The notes beneath the pieces are model-generated. The model was not told where the DNA came from, did not search any database, and worked only from the letters and a program-made list of their open reading frames with translations. Both the position numbers and the translations under genes were made by a program. From a virus, in the IMG/VR virus record IMGVR_UViG_3300009488_000045, positions 1-32,540 of that record: 32,540 bases of DNA; one strand, 5' to 3'. Positions 7,052-13,809 of this stretch are shown here, piece after piece. The stretch's first letter is position 1, and each line of letters begins with the position of its first letter.

Positions 7052-7246
7052 ATGCCATTAAAGGAGATAACAAAAGAGGAGAGATTGAACGAACTTGAGG
7101 CAAGGTGCTATACTCCAGCCCAGATGAAGCACTTTGACGGAGTAGAATGGGAGAAGTGGGAATTCAAGTCTACGGCCACCGCATGGCCATTTGTCTCTAC
7201 TCTCTTCGATAGAGATTTGGAGACAGTATACCATCTCAATGCTTAG
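7052..7246 (+). CDS. Hypothetical protein
   Basis: A 64-residue acidic/aromatic protein starting MPLKEITKEERLNELEARC, with AAAGGAGGATAAGAG as ribosome site 3 nt after the previous stop. No recognised family. It belongs to the rightward cluster by spacing and direction. Confidence 0.7.
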   Translation: MPLKEITKEERLNELEARCYTPAQMKHFDGVEWEKWEFKSTATAWPFVSTLFDRDLETVYHLNA

Positions 7247-7285
7247 ACCCCTGACCAGAGGGCAGGGTAAAGAAAGGGGGATAAT

Positions 7286-7459
7286 ATGCCAGAGTATTGC
7301 GTAGAGGTTTTCTTTCCTGGTAAATCAGAGCCAGGGATACACGAGCATCTACCATGTAATGATGAAGGGCTGGATGAGGTGTCGAGGATGGAGAGGCGAT
7401 ACCAAGGGCAAGGGACGGTGTTTGTCTCTGCATATGGCTGCCAGGAGGAGGAGAAGTGA
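7286..7459 (+). CDS. Hypothetical protein
   Basis: A 57-residue ORF below normal length cut-offs: MPEYCVEVFFPGKSEPG..., ending YGCQEEEK. AAAGGGGG precedes the start by 5 nt. Its last codons (CAG-GAG-GAG-GAG) double as the ribosome site for the next gene, which overlaps by 4 nt (GTGA). No family recognised. Confidence 0.65.
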   Translation: MPEYCVEVFFPGKSEPGIHEHLPCNDEGLDEVSRMERRYQGQGTVFVSAYGCQEEEK

Positions 7460-7641
7460 CAAAAGATGCGGGTGGGCTGCGGTGCCGCCATTGTAGGCGG
7501 TACTATCGCCTATACCAAAGGTGGAAAGGCGATCTTCCCCTAATAACTAGGACAACACCATCTCCCTTCCCGCCATACAATCAACCCTTTAAGTTCCGCT
7601 GTGAGTGTGGACATTTAATTGAATACAAACCTCCAAAATAG
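7456..7641 (+). CDS. Zinc-ribbon protein
   Basis: A 61-residue protein with a GTG start inside the previous stop (GTGA). It carries two cysteine pairs, CRHC (residues 10-13) and CECG (49-51), with a basic aromatic stretch RRYYRLYQRWKG between. Last gene before the terminator; function unknown beyond probable zinc binding. Confidence 0.7.
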   Translation: MTKDAGGLRCRHCRRYYRLYQRWKGDLPLITRTTPSPFPPYNQPFKFRCECGHLIEYKPPK

Positions 7642-7647
7642 AGACAG

Positions 7648-7684
7648 GAGCCATCAGGCTACGGCTTGGTGGCTCTTTCTTTTC
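7648..7684 (+). terminator. Rho-independent terminator of rightward cluster
   Basis: GAGCCATCA pairs with TGGTGGCTC (one G-T wobble) around a 10-nt loop and is followed by TTTCTTTT. It lies 7 nt after the last rightward gene and overlaps the end of the oncoming leftward gene. Confidence 0.75.
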
Positions 7685-7815
7685 CTGCCGGACCTCATCC
7701 TACCGGGCTTTGGTAAGAGCACTAAAAGACTCTGGACCCGGGCACATGCCAGGCAGACAATCTCACCGTCTCGTTTATCAGGGATGGATCTTGAACCACA
7801 GTGATAACAGGTCAT
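7654..7815 (-). CDS. Zinc-ribbon protein, last gene of early operon
   Basis: A 53-residue protein starting MTCYHCGSRSIPDKRD. The ATG overlaps the upstream stop (TCATGA), which is why I prefer it to the in-frame ATG 8 codons earlier. Cys pairs CYHC and CLAC form a zinc ribbon; the tail is strongly basic (GRMRSGRKRKSH), suggesting nucleic acid contact. Its 3' end reads into the facing terminator. Confidence 0.7.
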   Translation of the reverse strand: MTCYHCGSRSIPDKRDGEIVCLACARVQSLLVLLPKPGRMRSGRKRKSHQAVA

Positions 7816-8093
7816 GACCTCTCCTTGTTCATAAACCACTCTGGCAACTCACCATCTTCCCATCCCTTAGCCCTAGCAATATCATCCCATGTAGGAGTCT
7901 CAATTCCTAATCGGATAATCTCTTCATTCCAATTTCTACCATAACATTCACGGCATAGTGCTTGACCCCAATCCCATGTCAGACCGCTCCTCTCATAGAC
8001 AGTACCACCATACCGCTTCCCCATCCTGTCTATCCAAGCTAATACCAAATCAACTCTCCTCTGTTCATCAACTGTCAAACTACTTATACCCAT
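7812..8093 (-). CDS. Hypothetical protein
   Basis: A 93-residue protein: MGISSLTVDEQRRVDLVLAW, then a Trp-rich middle (TWDWGQALCRECYG) and C-terminal WDDIARAKGWEDGELPEWF. GAGGAGGG lies directly before the start, which overlaps the YopX-like 3' end. One CxxC only, so zinc binding is doubtful. No family recognised. Confidence 0.7.
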   Translation of the reverse strand: MGISSLTVDEQRRVDLVLAWIDRMGKRYGGTVYERSGLTWDWGQALCRECYGRNWNEEIIRLGIETPTWDDIARAKGWEDGELPEWFMNKERS

Positions 8094-8467
8094 TTTCCCT
8101 CCTCATAGATGTGACCTACAACTTCAACTCTATTTGGCCAGCGTAATTCTAATTGTGCATTATCCCAATCGTGTTGATAGGTAGCTTCTAGGTAGAAGCC
8201 ATTATACCCATCCCTCCTTTTAACTGGTAATACCTCGGAATGCCCACAACCACAAGTGACCTTAATCTTATCCCCAGCGTATATCTCCATGCCGTGAATG
8301 TCGTGGAGCCCGGTGTATTGCTGGCTTGGCTTAGTTTCACGCCCAAATTCTAGTATAGAACTCATGGGAGAAATGAAGTATTGCGATTCAGGATTTGGAT
8401 AGCCCCAGTAGTGCCAGCGGTGAAACTCACCATCAATGAATATCGCCTGCCTGAACTTAATCTCCAT
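8084..8467 (-). CDS. YopX family protein
   Basis: A 127-residue protein with the YopX-domain pattern: an N-terminal strand KFRQAIFIDGEFHRW, then QQYTGLHDIHGMEIYAGDKIKV and a C-terminal VEVVGHIYE. These proteins are frequent in early regions of Gram-positive and related phages; their biochemical role is unknown. AAAGGAGGCAC is a near-ideal ribosome site. One copy of the 22-nt motif (8487-8508) lies in its leader. Confidence 0.85.
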   Translation of the reverse strand: MEIKFRQAIFIDGEFHRWHYWGYPNPESQYFISPMSSILEFGRETKPSQQYTGLHDIHGMEIYAGDKIKVTCGCGHSEVLPVKRRDGYNGFYLEATYQHDWDNAQLELRWPNRVEVVGHIYEEGKWV

Positions 8468-8486
8468 GTGCCTCCTTTACATAATA

Positions 8487-8508
8487 GGGTCGCATAATGA
8501 TTCTTATG
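8487..8508 (-). promoter_or_regulatory. 22-nt dispersed motif, copy 2
   Basis: CATAA-N5-ATTATGCGACCC in the 44-nt gap upstream of the YopX gene. This copy is the most symmetric: GTCGCATAA and TTATGCAAC are inverted repeats with 8 of 9 matches around TGATTC, pointing to a protein-binding site. Confidence 0.55.
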
Positions 8509-8511
8509 CAA

Positions 8512-8709
8512 CTATTCCTTTTCCTTCTTGCATGACCGTAAGTGCCTCTCAAAGTTATTGATACCCGCGACATACCTTCGGGCAAACTGCTTTCTAAACT
8601 CACCTTTCGTAACCCGATAGTGAGTCGGAAACTCTCGACCACAATAGCCACAGATAAATACTCCTCTTGTATAGCTAACTTTGTACCGATAGAACCCAGA
8701 CTCTTCCAT
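8512..8709 (-). CDS. C2H2-like zinc finger protein
   Basis: A 65-residue protein with ICGYCGREFPTHYRV followed by INNFERHLRSCKKEKE. The CxxC...H...C layout is close to a C2H2/C2HC finger, with a basic helix, suggesting DNA or RNA binding. The overlapping frame at 8457-8651 lacks a convincing start and is rejected. Confidence 0.7.
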   Translation of the reverse strand: MEESGFYRYKVSYTRGVFICGYCGREFPTHYRVTKGEFRKQFARRYVAGINNFERHLRSCKKEKE

Positions 8710-8731
8710 TCCTTTCCTCCTCTCTAACCTA

Positions 8732-8920
8732 CTATCCTACCTGTCGCTTTTTATAATTAACCAGCGTTTCTATATAGGCATTTACCTCTTCTTGGAGTTT
8801 CGCTTTTTCCTTTTCCAGTTCAGCTAGTTGTCTTTCGAGTGGATTCAATTCGTCTTGGACATCACTTATCAACCTTCTGATATTATCCTCGTATGATGCC
8901 TTTCTACTAAACCCCCTCAT
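8732..8920 (-). CDS. Coiled-coil miniprotein
   Basis: A 62-residue protein of one long predicted coiled coil (NPLERQLAELEKEKAKLQEE at about residues 26-45) with clear Leu heptads. It follows rusA in the operon. Function unknown; likely an oligomer or adaptor. Confidence 0.7.
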   Translation of the reverse strand: MRGFSRKASYEDNIRRLISDVQDELNPLERQLAELEKEKAKLQEEVNAYIETLVNYKKRQVG

Positions 8921-8929
8921 TTCTCCTCT

Positions 8930-9343
8930 CTAACCTGCCAGCCTTTCTTTAATTGTAACTAGAGTTCCAGCGTTATCATAGGCCGTAACTCTCTTCATGG
9001 CGAACAAGACGCATATTTGGCTGTCATTCTGGTATGCAAACCCTTGGAGGGCATCCATAACAAGTTTGGCGTAATTATCTATATCCCCTTTGGGTATTCC
9101 ACGCTTCTTTGTGAATGAGAATACAACACACATATACAGCGGCACACCCGCAGGGTATCCCTCCTGCTGGCTCTCCTTGAAGGCATACCGCCACATCTCC
9201 TCTGCTACTCTTGTCTTCTCAGGAGTATAAGCCAGCTTTTGTTTCCGTCTTGTTGAATTTGCCAGTAATATAGAGGCTCTTTTTCGCCTTAGCCGGGGTC
9301 TACCCTTTGGAACCGGCTCACCATACAGCGTTAAGGTTATCAT
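8930..9343 (-). CDS. rusA: RusA family Holliday junction resolvase
   Basis: A 137-residue protein that cleaves four-way junctions and branched phage DNA before packaging. It starts ITLTLYGEPVPKGRPR, the N-terminal RusA motif, and carries KGDIDNYAKLVMDAL (acidic residues at about 87, 89 and 97) and NDSQI (D107), matching the metal-binding acidic positions of the family. Length matches E. coli RusA (about 120). GAGGAGGG stands 8 nt before the ATG. Confidence 0.92.
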   Translation of the reverse strand: MITLTLYGEPVPKGRPRLRRKRASILLANSTRRKQKLAYTPEKTRVAEEMWRYAFKESQQEGYPAGVPLYMCVVFSFTKKRGIPKGDIDNYAKLVMDALQGFAYQNDSQICVLFAMKRVTAYDNAGTLVTIKERLAG

Positions 9344-9369
9344 CTATAATCCCTCCTCAAGATTAACCC

Positions 9370-9528
9370 TCATGGCTTCTTATCCCAATACTGGCAGGTT
9401 TTATCTCTAGGCGTGACAACTCTTAATTGTGTATTTGGATTCTCACATAACCACTGCCCCCGTGAAGGCTGAGGGACTAATATAAGTCTATATATTATCC
9501 ACTTACAGTTACCGCAGGTCTTTCTCAT
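9370..9528 (-). CDS. Cysteine-containing miniprotein
   Basis: A 52-residue protein, MRKTCGNCKWIIYRL..., with one CxxC near the N-terminus and two later cysteines (WLCENP, KTCQYWD). The C...C...C...C spacing resembles small phage zinc or Fe-S knuckles. GATAGGAG lies 5 nt before the ATG. It overlaps the preceding small gene by 20 nt. Confidence 0.6.
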   Translation of the reverse strand: MRKTCGNCKWIIYRLILVPQPSRGQWLCENPNTQLRVVTPRDKTCQYWDKKP

Positions 9529-9607
9529 GGCTTCTCCTATCCCTTGCCTTCTGGCAGGATTTGCATATTTGATAGGGCGGTTCGTTGAAACTCACTCCGT
9601 CATACAT
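9509..9607 (-). CDS. CxxC miniprotein
   Basis: A 32-residue ORF MYDGVSFNEPPYQICKSCQK..., basic C-terminus (KARDRRSHEKDLR). It overlaps the upstream gene by 16 nt. Candidate only, supported by packing and the CKSC motif. Confidence 0.45.
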   Translation of the reverse strand: MYDGVSFNEPPYQICKSCQKARDRRSHEKDLR

Positions 9608-9864
9608 GGCATCTCCTTCTTTAGTTTTGCTATAATTAAAGATAAGCATAGTAGAGAACTCGCATCAAAAACTATCCCCTCATCTTTCTCCAAGGCAATA
9701 AGCCACTCTGTCACCAACCTCTTAGTCTTGGCATCCTGAGCACGAATAATCCTGACAAACCTTTCTTTCTGGGTCGGCTCTCTCCCCTCCATACCCTCTA
9801 GCCCAAAGCCCAAGTCCCATAACTCTGCCATCATCTCCACATGGGTCAACAGCCAGTCGCTCAT
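9592..9864 (-). CDS. Hypothetical protein (WLLT-type N-terminus)
   Basis: A 90-residue protein started at the ATG that overlaps the upstream stop (AAATGA), giving MSDWLLTHVEMMAELWDLGF. The N-terminus resembles that of the upstream 50-residue protein (MNNWLLTPEEM). The rest is helical and charged: KERFVRIIRAQDAKTKRLV. Unknown function. Confidence 0.7.
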   Translation of the reverse strand: MSDWLLTHVEMMAELWDLGFGLEGMEGREPTQKERFVRIIRAQDAKTKRLVTEWLIALEKDEGIVFDASSLLCLSLIIAKLKKEMPCMTE

Positions 9865-10013
9865 TTCAATATTCTCCCTCTCCAATCTTTAGGCAATTTG
9901 CTAGGTTCAAGTTTAACAAATACAAAAGGAAGAGTAGGAGGTGGAATTTTCAACTCCATCCGCTTCTCTTTCCAATCTCCCATCTCCTCCGGGGTCAGCA
10001 ACCAGTTATTCAT
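9861..10013 (-). CDS. Hypothetical protein (WLLTPEE N-terminus)
   Basis: A 50-residue protein, MNNWLLTPEEMGDWKEKR..., then Pro-rich LKIPPPTLPFVFVKLEPSK. GAGGAGGGTAAA gives a clear ribosome site; start overlaps the 32-residue gene upstream (AAATGA) and stop overlaps the downstream start. Function unknown. Confidence 0.65.
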   Translation of the reverse strand: MNNWLLTPEEMGDWKEKRMELKIPPPTLPFVFVKLEPSKLPKDWRGRILK

Positions 10014-10108
10014 TTTACCCTCCTCATTCTATACTTACTAAGCATCCATGCCTGTCTTATTGGCAACCCTAGCCTTAAATTTGTTATGAACCGAACTATT
10101 CTTTTCAT
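10010..10108 (-). CDS. Basic miniprotein
   Basis: A 32-residue ORF, MKRIVRFITNLRLGLPIRQA..., with GAAGGAGGCGAA just before ATG and 4-nt overlaps on both sides. Rich in Arg with alternating hydrophobics. The coupling on both sides argues for real translation; role unknown. Confidence 0.5.
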   Translation of the reverse strand: MKRIVRFITNLRLGLPIRQAWMLSKYRMRRVK

Positions 10109-10320
10109 TTCGCCTCCTTCGATGGTCTATAGCCTGGGCATTCCAGCCTCTCGATGTGGCATTTGATACTAGCTCTATGATAACCTTTATTGCATATAGG
10201 TTTCTTATCCCAGGTGTAGAACTTGCACATCTCTATATTTGTTTTGCTAGGTATAGAATAACCTGGTCTCTCTCCATGCCATAATTCATCAGGATAAGCA
10301 TAACTACTATTTCTCATCAC
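10105..10320 (-). CDS. Cysteine-rich hypothetical protein
   Basis: A 71-residue protein with four spaced cysteines in the C-terminal half (MCKFYTW, ICNKGYH, IKCHIERLECPGY), likely a metal-binding knuckle. GTG at 10320 and ATG at 10317 are both behind AAAGGAGGTC; either could start. CPGYRP recurs in the 111-residue protein upstream as CWGYRP. Confidence 0.65.
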   Translation of the reverse strand: MMRNSSYAYPDELWHGERPGYSIPSKTNIEMCKFYTWDKKPICNKGYHRASIKCHIERLECPGYRPSKEAK

Positions 10321-10643
10321 TTGACCTCCTTTACCCAGCCTGTTAACATCTTAGAGTAGTTAACTGCTCCTCGCCTTAACAGTAGTCGAAGTCCATCCTC
10401 ATATCCGTCATAGAGGAATGTGGGTATCTCTGGCAACTTAGCATCCCTATCTACCTTGGCATTAAATCCCTTCTCCATAGCCTCTAGTCCCGCTTTAATC
10501 TCTGGGATGGCGAGGATTTGGCTTGCTAATCTCCTTGTATTCTTAAGAGATTGACTGTTGGTTTCACTGAAAGCCCCATTTAAGACAGCTTCTTCTATAA
10601 ATCCTGCTACCTGTTCTCTAACCTCGTTCCTCTTAGTCTCCAT
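10317..10643 (-). CDS. Hypothetical helical protein
   Basis: A 108-residue, mostly helical protein (METKRNEVREQVAGFIEEAV..., LKNTRRLASQILAIPEIKAG). Ribosome site AAAGGAGGCAGG. Its C-terminal KEVK codons contain the ribosome site of the next gene. No family recognised. Confidence 0.7.
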   Translation of the reverse strand: METKRNEVREQVAGFIEEAVLNGAFSETNSQSLKNTRRLASQILAIPEIKAGLEAMEKGFNAKVDRDAKLPEIPTFLYDGYEDGLRLLLRRGAVNYSKMLTGWVKEVK

Positions 10644-10968
10644 TATGTCCTGCCTCCTTTCTACCTGAAACTAATATACTTTTATCTTCTGGGAGAACAT
10701 ACATCCACTCTCTCCAGCCATTAGCCAGGATGATACCCACTATATCAGCCACATCGCTGACCTTAACCACAGGTCTATATCCCCAACAGTCATCGCCTGG
10801 ACATAGTTCCTCTTCTCCAGGGAAGTTACAAGTTCTATCTACAAGAGGGTGTTTACATTCCATCCCATCCTTACAGCCTTGAGAAATACTATATTTACAG
10901 AATGAGCACAATGTTGTCTCGACCTCGCTGGATAGTTCCCGGAATACTAAGCGCTGCTCCTTCTTCAC
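10633..10968 (-). CDS. Cysteine-rich hypothetical protein
   Basis: A 111-residue protein with a GTG start inside the DnaC-like stop (GTGA). Eight cysteines cluster in the first 63 residues (TLCSFCKYSISQGCKDGMEC, then RTCNFPGEEELCPGDDCWGY), so a multi-zinc or Fe-S module is likely. The C-terminal part is an alpha/beta tail (VADIVGIILANGWREWMYV). Role unknown. Confidence 0.7.
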   Translation of the reverse strand: MKKEQRLVFRELSSEVETTLCSFCKYSISQGCKDGMECKHPLVDRTCNFPGEEELCPGDDCWGYRPVVKVSDVADIVGIILANGWREWMYVLPEDKSILVSGRKEAGHNGD

Positions 10969-11828
10969 TTGACCTCCTTCTTCGCTTTATATTCTGGGGC
11001 TCGATTCAAAACTAACCTGCCTACTTCTCGGTCCCTGAAGCGCCGCAACACTGGCTCGGTGAGGTCTTGAATATCCTTGTTGGTGGTCACGATCAGCGGC
11101 AACCCATGAGCATACCTGTAGTTTACTATCATCTCAAAGGTCTCATGCTGCCAATCGAGCTCATTCACCCTACCATCCCGGGAGATAAAATTAAGGTCAT
11201 CCAGAACCAAGAAGCCCACCTTCATCAAGGTTTGAATCCAACTCTCGGAGTCCTGCTGAGTGTGAATCATACCGCGGAGTCTTGAATACATCTCCCGCAC
11301 AACCTCAAAGCGTATCTCTAATCCTCTCTTTTTAGCCTGGACAGCAGCACAATAAGCTAACATGGTCTTACCATTCCCCGGTCTGCCATAGATTAACAAG
11401 AGGCTAAAACCTTTATTCCCCAACCCTAAATCATAAGTAGCATCAAGAGCCTCCCTTGAACCCTCTACTGGAATAAAATCCTCGAAGTTCAAACTCCTTC
11501 TCCTTTCTGGTATTCCTGATGTGGCAAACTTCGCAACTTCGGCATCCCACCCTGAACAATTAGGGCAGGGCTTGGCATGAAAATCTTTGGCATCCAGTAC
11601 CCATCCTGCATCACGGCAATCAAAACATCTGGCTTCCTGGTATTGATCTAAGGCTGAAGGTCTTATTGGGTGTGGAACACCGCAAAGGGCGCTCCAAGCT
11701 GGAGTGCCAGGCTTTACCCCAGGGTTATCGACCATTAGTTTCAACGCTCTCTGCCAGAGATTAGCTACTGTCTGGTGGTTCTGTGTATTTGTCAGGCACT
11801 CGTCTATTTTGTTGAACTCGCTCTCCAT
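10965..11828 (-). CDS. DnaC-like helicase loader (AAA+ ATPase)
   Basis: A 287-residue protein expected to load the replicative helicase, presumably the host's because none is encoded in this window. An N-terminal zinc module (CFDC at 68-71 and CPNC at 88-91) precedes an AAA+ core: Walker A GRPGNGKT (148-155), Walker B FLVLDD (206-211), a sensor region LIVTTNK and an arginine-finger segment RRFRDREVGRL. It overlaps the DnaD-like gene by 68 nt, a long overlap supported by AGGAAGAAAAGG just before its ATG. Order DnaD-like then DnaC-like is the classical phage replication pair. Confidence 0.9.
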   Translation of the reverse strand: MESEFNKIDECLTNTQNHQTVANLWQRALKLMVDNPGVKPGTPAWSALCGVPHPIRPSALDQYQEARCFDCRDAGWVLDAKDFHAKPCPNCSGWDAEVAKFATSGIPERRRSLNFEDFIPVEGSREALDATYDLGLGNKGFSLLLIYGRPGNGKTMLAYCAAVQAKKRGLEIRFEVVREMYSRLRGMIHTQQDSESWIQTLMKVGFLVLDDLNFISRDGRVNELDWQHETFEMIVNYRYAHGLPLIVTTNKDIQDLTEPVLRRFRDREVGRLVLNRAPEYKAKKEVK

Positions 11829-12492
11829 CCTTTTCTTCCTTTCTATGCCAACTTAAAATAGCGGCATAGTGTGACTTATATTTGTACCCCTTTGAAGCTA
11901 TACCCAGAGATAAGGTCTCAATCATCCCAGACAGGCTAGTATTAAAACGATCCTCAAGTTTCTTATATTCACCATCTGTTAAAAGCACATTCTTAAACTC
12001 ACCATAAGGGTGTTTATATAATATAGTTTTATTTAATTTACTATAGTTTAATTTACTTTGTGTACTTTCACCTGTAGTTAAGGGATTATCGTCTGTAGTT
12101 ATTCCATTAAGGGTTGTAGTTATTGGTTTTTGGGGTATTTCTCTCCTGCGGTTTTTATAAACATCTGCCACATTATCAACCAGGTTTTGACACCAGATTA
12201 ACCTTGATCCCCACAGGTCTTTGTCAATGGCTTTTATTTCCACCAGTAAATTCATAATTTCTACACCCAATAACTCATTAACCCTCATTTTAGCGAGGAA
12301 GACTTGCCATTTAACAGGGTTGCTACAGTCAAGGTAATGCCCCTCTGATGATGCCAATCTCTCCAGGAGTTTAAACCAAAAAGCATAGCCGTCATTTCCA
12401 AAGCGATTCTGCAATACAGTTAGTGTATCACCCTCACTGGCATGTGAGTCATGTGGGAAATAATCAACTGTTCTTTTCTGAGGTCTAGCCAA
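11761..12492 (-). CDS. DnaD-like replication initiation protein (DUF4373-type N-terminus)
   Basis: A 243-residue protein. The N-terminus, RPQKRTVDYFPHDSHASEGD, then FGNDGYAFWFKLLERLASS, matches the winged-helix Lin1244/Lin1753 (DUF4373) domain of phage primosome proteins. A variable Thr/Asn-rich linker follows (about 125-150). The C-terminal half (LTDGEYKKLEDRFNTSL, SHYAAILSWHRKEE) resembles the DnaD-type helicase-interacting tail ending in a YxxAIxxW motif. It probably binds the phage origin and recruits the loader encoded downstream. Confidence 0.85.
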   Translation of the reverse strand: MARPQKRTVDYFPHDSHASEGDTLTVLQNRFGNDGYAFWFKLLERLASSEGHYLDCSNPVKWQVFLAKMRVNELLGVEIMNLLVEIKAIDKDLWGSRLIWCQNLVDNVADVYKNRRREIPQKPITTTLNGITTDDNPLTTGESTQSKLNYSKLNKTILYKHPYGEFKNVLLTDGEYKKLEDRFNTSLSGMIETLSLGIASKGYKYKSHYAAILSWHRKEEKDGERVQQNRRVPDKYTEPPDSS

Positions 12493-12525
12493 TCAAAGCC
12501 TCCTCTGCTTCCCGGTTGTAATACA

Positions 12526-13158
12526 TCAAAGCTCAATCCCTTCTAGGAACTTTCTAGCTATGAACTCCGCGTAGACAGGGGGGATTGCTTGGGACAATTC
12601 CTTCCCCGTCATCCAGTCTATATCCATAACTTTCTTAGCATAAGGGATATTACTGAAGTGCCCTACAGGGGTGATAATATCGCCTTCGTTAATCGGTCTT
12701 CCCATTCTAACGCTAGACTTAATTTCTTTAGGCAAGAGGATTAAATCTATTGGGAAGCTGGTTTCAAAATATCGAGTGCGCCGTAGCATTAAGCCAAAAA
12801 AAGCGCCGTTTAGCTTAATAGGGTTTCTTAAATAAGGCGCACCCACGACATTCTCTATAACATAGGGCAAACCTGTCTTGATAAGCCTGTCCCGAGTAGC
12901 CGGGATTAGATTCTGATAAACTCGTCCTTCAGAGCGCCATTGCTGAGTAGCCATGCTGCCAAACTGACACGGTGGACTTGCCCAATAGAAATCAAACCCT
13001 TCTAATGGAAAGTTGAGAGCATCAGCCTGGTAAAACTCATCACCGTAGTAGTGAGGTTGTGGCTGTATATCCACACCTACCACATAAAAGCCAGCACACT
13101 GAAGCCCTTTTGTTGCTCCATCGGCACCGCAGAATAAGTCAAGCGCTTTAGGTTTCAA
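12526..13158 (-). CDS. DNA (cytosine-5)-type methyltransferase, compact
   Basis: A 210-residue SAM-dependent enzyme. Motif I LDLFCGADGATKG (7-19), catalytic ASPPCQFGS (C64) and IENVVGAP (ENV at 102-104) are all present, the signature of C5 methyltransferases. It is much shorter than bacterial enzymes (usually 300 or more), so the target-recognition domain is minimal. Start is a TTG overlapping the upstream stop (CTTTGA), with AAGGGG 8 nt before. It may protect phage DNA from host restriction; no nuclease partner is adjacent. Confidence 0.85.
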   Translation of the reverse strand: MKPKALDLFCGADGATKGLQCAGFYVVGVDIQPQPHYYGDEFYQADALNFPLEGFDFYWASPPCQFGSMATQQWRSEGRVYQNLIPATRDRLIKTGLPYVIENVVGAPYLRNPIKLNGAFFGLMLRRTRYFETSFPIDLILLPKEIKSSVRMGRPINEGDIITPVGHFSNIPYAKKVMDIDWMTGKELSQAIPPVYAEFIARKFLEGIEL

Positions 13159-13328
13159 AGCTCAATCCCCTTGACCTTATTTATTCCTTCCTGCCATACT
13201 TGGTACTTCTCGCAGCTATCCTCGCACTTCTGGACAGCCTCAATCAGATGTCCTTCAAAATGTATATCGGAGACAGATACCCACCAATCAGGGCAAAGTA
13301 TACATGGGTCTAGGTTCTGGTTATTCAT
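13155..13328 (-). CDS. Cysteine-containing miniprotein
   Basis: A 57-residue protein, MNNQNLDPCILCPDWW..., with CILC and a second pair CEDSC (35-39). Probably a zinc-binding fold. Start and stop overlap both neighbours by 4 nt. Confidence 0.65.
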   Translation of the reverse strand: MNNQNLDPCILCPDWWVSVSDIHFEGHLIEAVQKCEDSCEKYQVWQEGINKVKGIEL

Positions 13329-13534
13329 CTCCTATCCTTGACCTTCGCTATTCTCTCACAGTTCTTGCATAGCCGATATGGAGGAGTGATTTCCGAGAGT
13401 TGCATCCTCACTACAAAGACATCGCCTCTCCCCAAGCCACACAAAGCTACTGTAAGTCCCCTGAAATATACCCTACCATATTTTATGTGAACCACATTGC
13501 TTTGCTTTAGCCTGATGACTTTGAAATATTCCAT
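13325..13534 (-). CDS. Hypothetical protein with C-terminal CxxC
   Basis: A 69-residue beta-rich protein (FKVIRLKQSNVVHI..., VFVVRMQLSEI) ending LCKNCERIAKVKDRR; a further cysteine lies in ALCGLG. The L-C-K-N-C-x-R-I ending is common in small phage zinc proteins. Function unknown. Confidence 0.7.
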   Translation of the reverse strand: MEYFKVIRLKQSNVVHIKYGRVYFRGLTVALCGLGRGDVFVVRMQLSEITPPYRLCKNCERIAKVKDRR

Positions 13535-13537
13535 CTC

Positions 13538-13633
13538 CTATCCTTTCTTCCACCACTGCCACAGATGGATTCCCGCTATAAGCAGGACTATGACTAGGTA
13601 GAGTGACAGTATATATATTTCCCATCCGGTCAT
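13538..13633 (-). CDS. Single-pass membrane miniprotein
   Basis: A 31-residue ORF, MTGWEIYILSLYLVIVLLIA..., one transmembrane helix and a WQWWKKG tail. AGGGAG lies 13 nt before the ATG, somewhat distant. Ends just before the next start. Unknown role. Confidence 0.5.
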   Translation of the reverse strand: MTGWEIYILSLYLVIVLLIAGIHLWQWWKKG

Positions 13634-13654
13634 GATTGTTTTCTTTCTCCCTGC

Positions 13655-13801
13655 CTAGCGGGGCTAGGGATTTACACCGCTGGTTGATTACGCTTCAACT
13701 CCTTACTGGCTGCCGATTACTGGCTCCAAGAAGGACTCCACCTTCAGACACCAGATATATGCACCTACAACGCAGCGTCTCCCTTTCCGCCACCCCGCTA
13801 G
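13655..13801 (-). ncRNA. Candidate tRNA-like structured RNA
   Basis: A 147-nt minus-strand element whose ends pair perfectly over 9 bp (CTAGCGGGG with CCCCGCTAG). The 5' part, GGGGTGGCGGAA then AGACGC, matches the acceptor/D-arm of class II (Leu-type) tRNA, with a 3-bp GCG/CGC D-stem. An imperfect anticodon-like arm follows (TGCG, loop TTGTAGG, TGCA). The 3' part GGTGTAAATCC resembles a T-loop, but its stem does not pair. Between them lie about 75 nt with two hairpins (GAAGG/CCTTC and GTTGA/TCAAC with a 7-nt loop). So it is not a functional standard tRNA: a decayed tRNA, an interrupted tRNA or a dedicated tRNA-like RNA. A 32-codon GTG ORF crosses it but has no ribosome site. Confidence 0.5.
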
Positions 13802-13809
13802 ACAGGGTA

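Noticed and set aside
8457-8651. 64-codon minus-strand ORF overlapping the zinc finger gene
   Set aside because: No convincing start or ribosome site, and it lies in another frame of the better supported 8512-8709 gene.
9344-9372. 9-codon ORF MRVNLEEGL before rusA
   Set aside because: It mostly consists of the rusA ribosome site region and has no ribosome site of its own.
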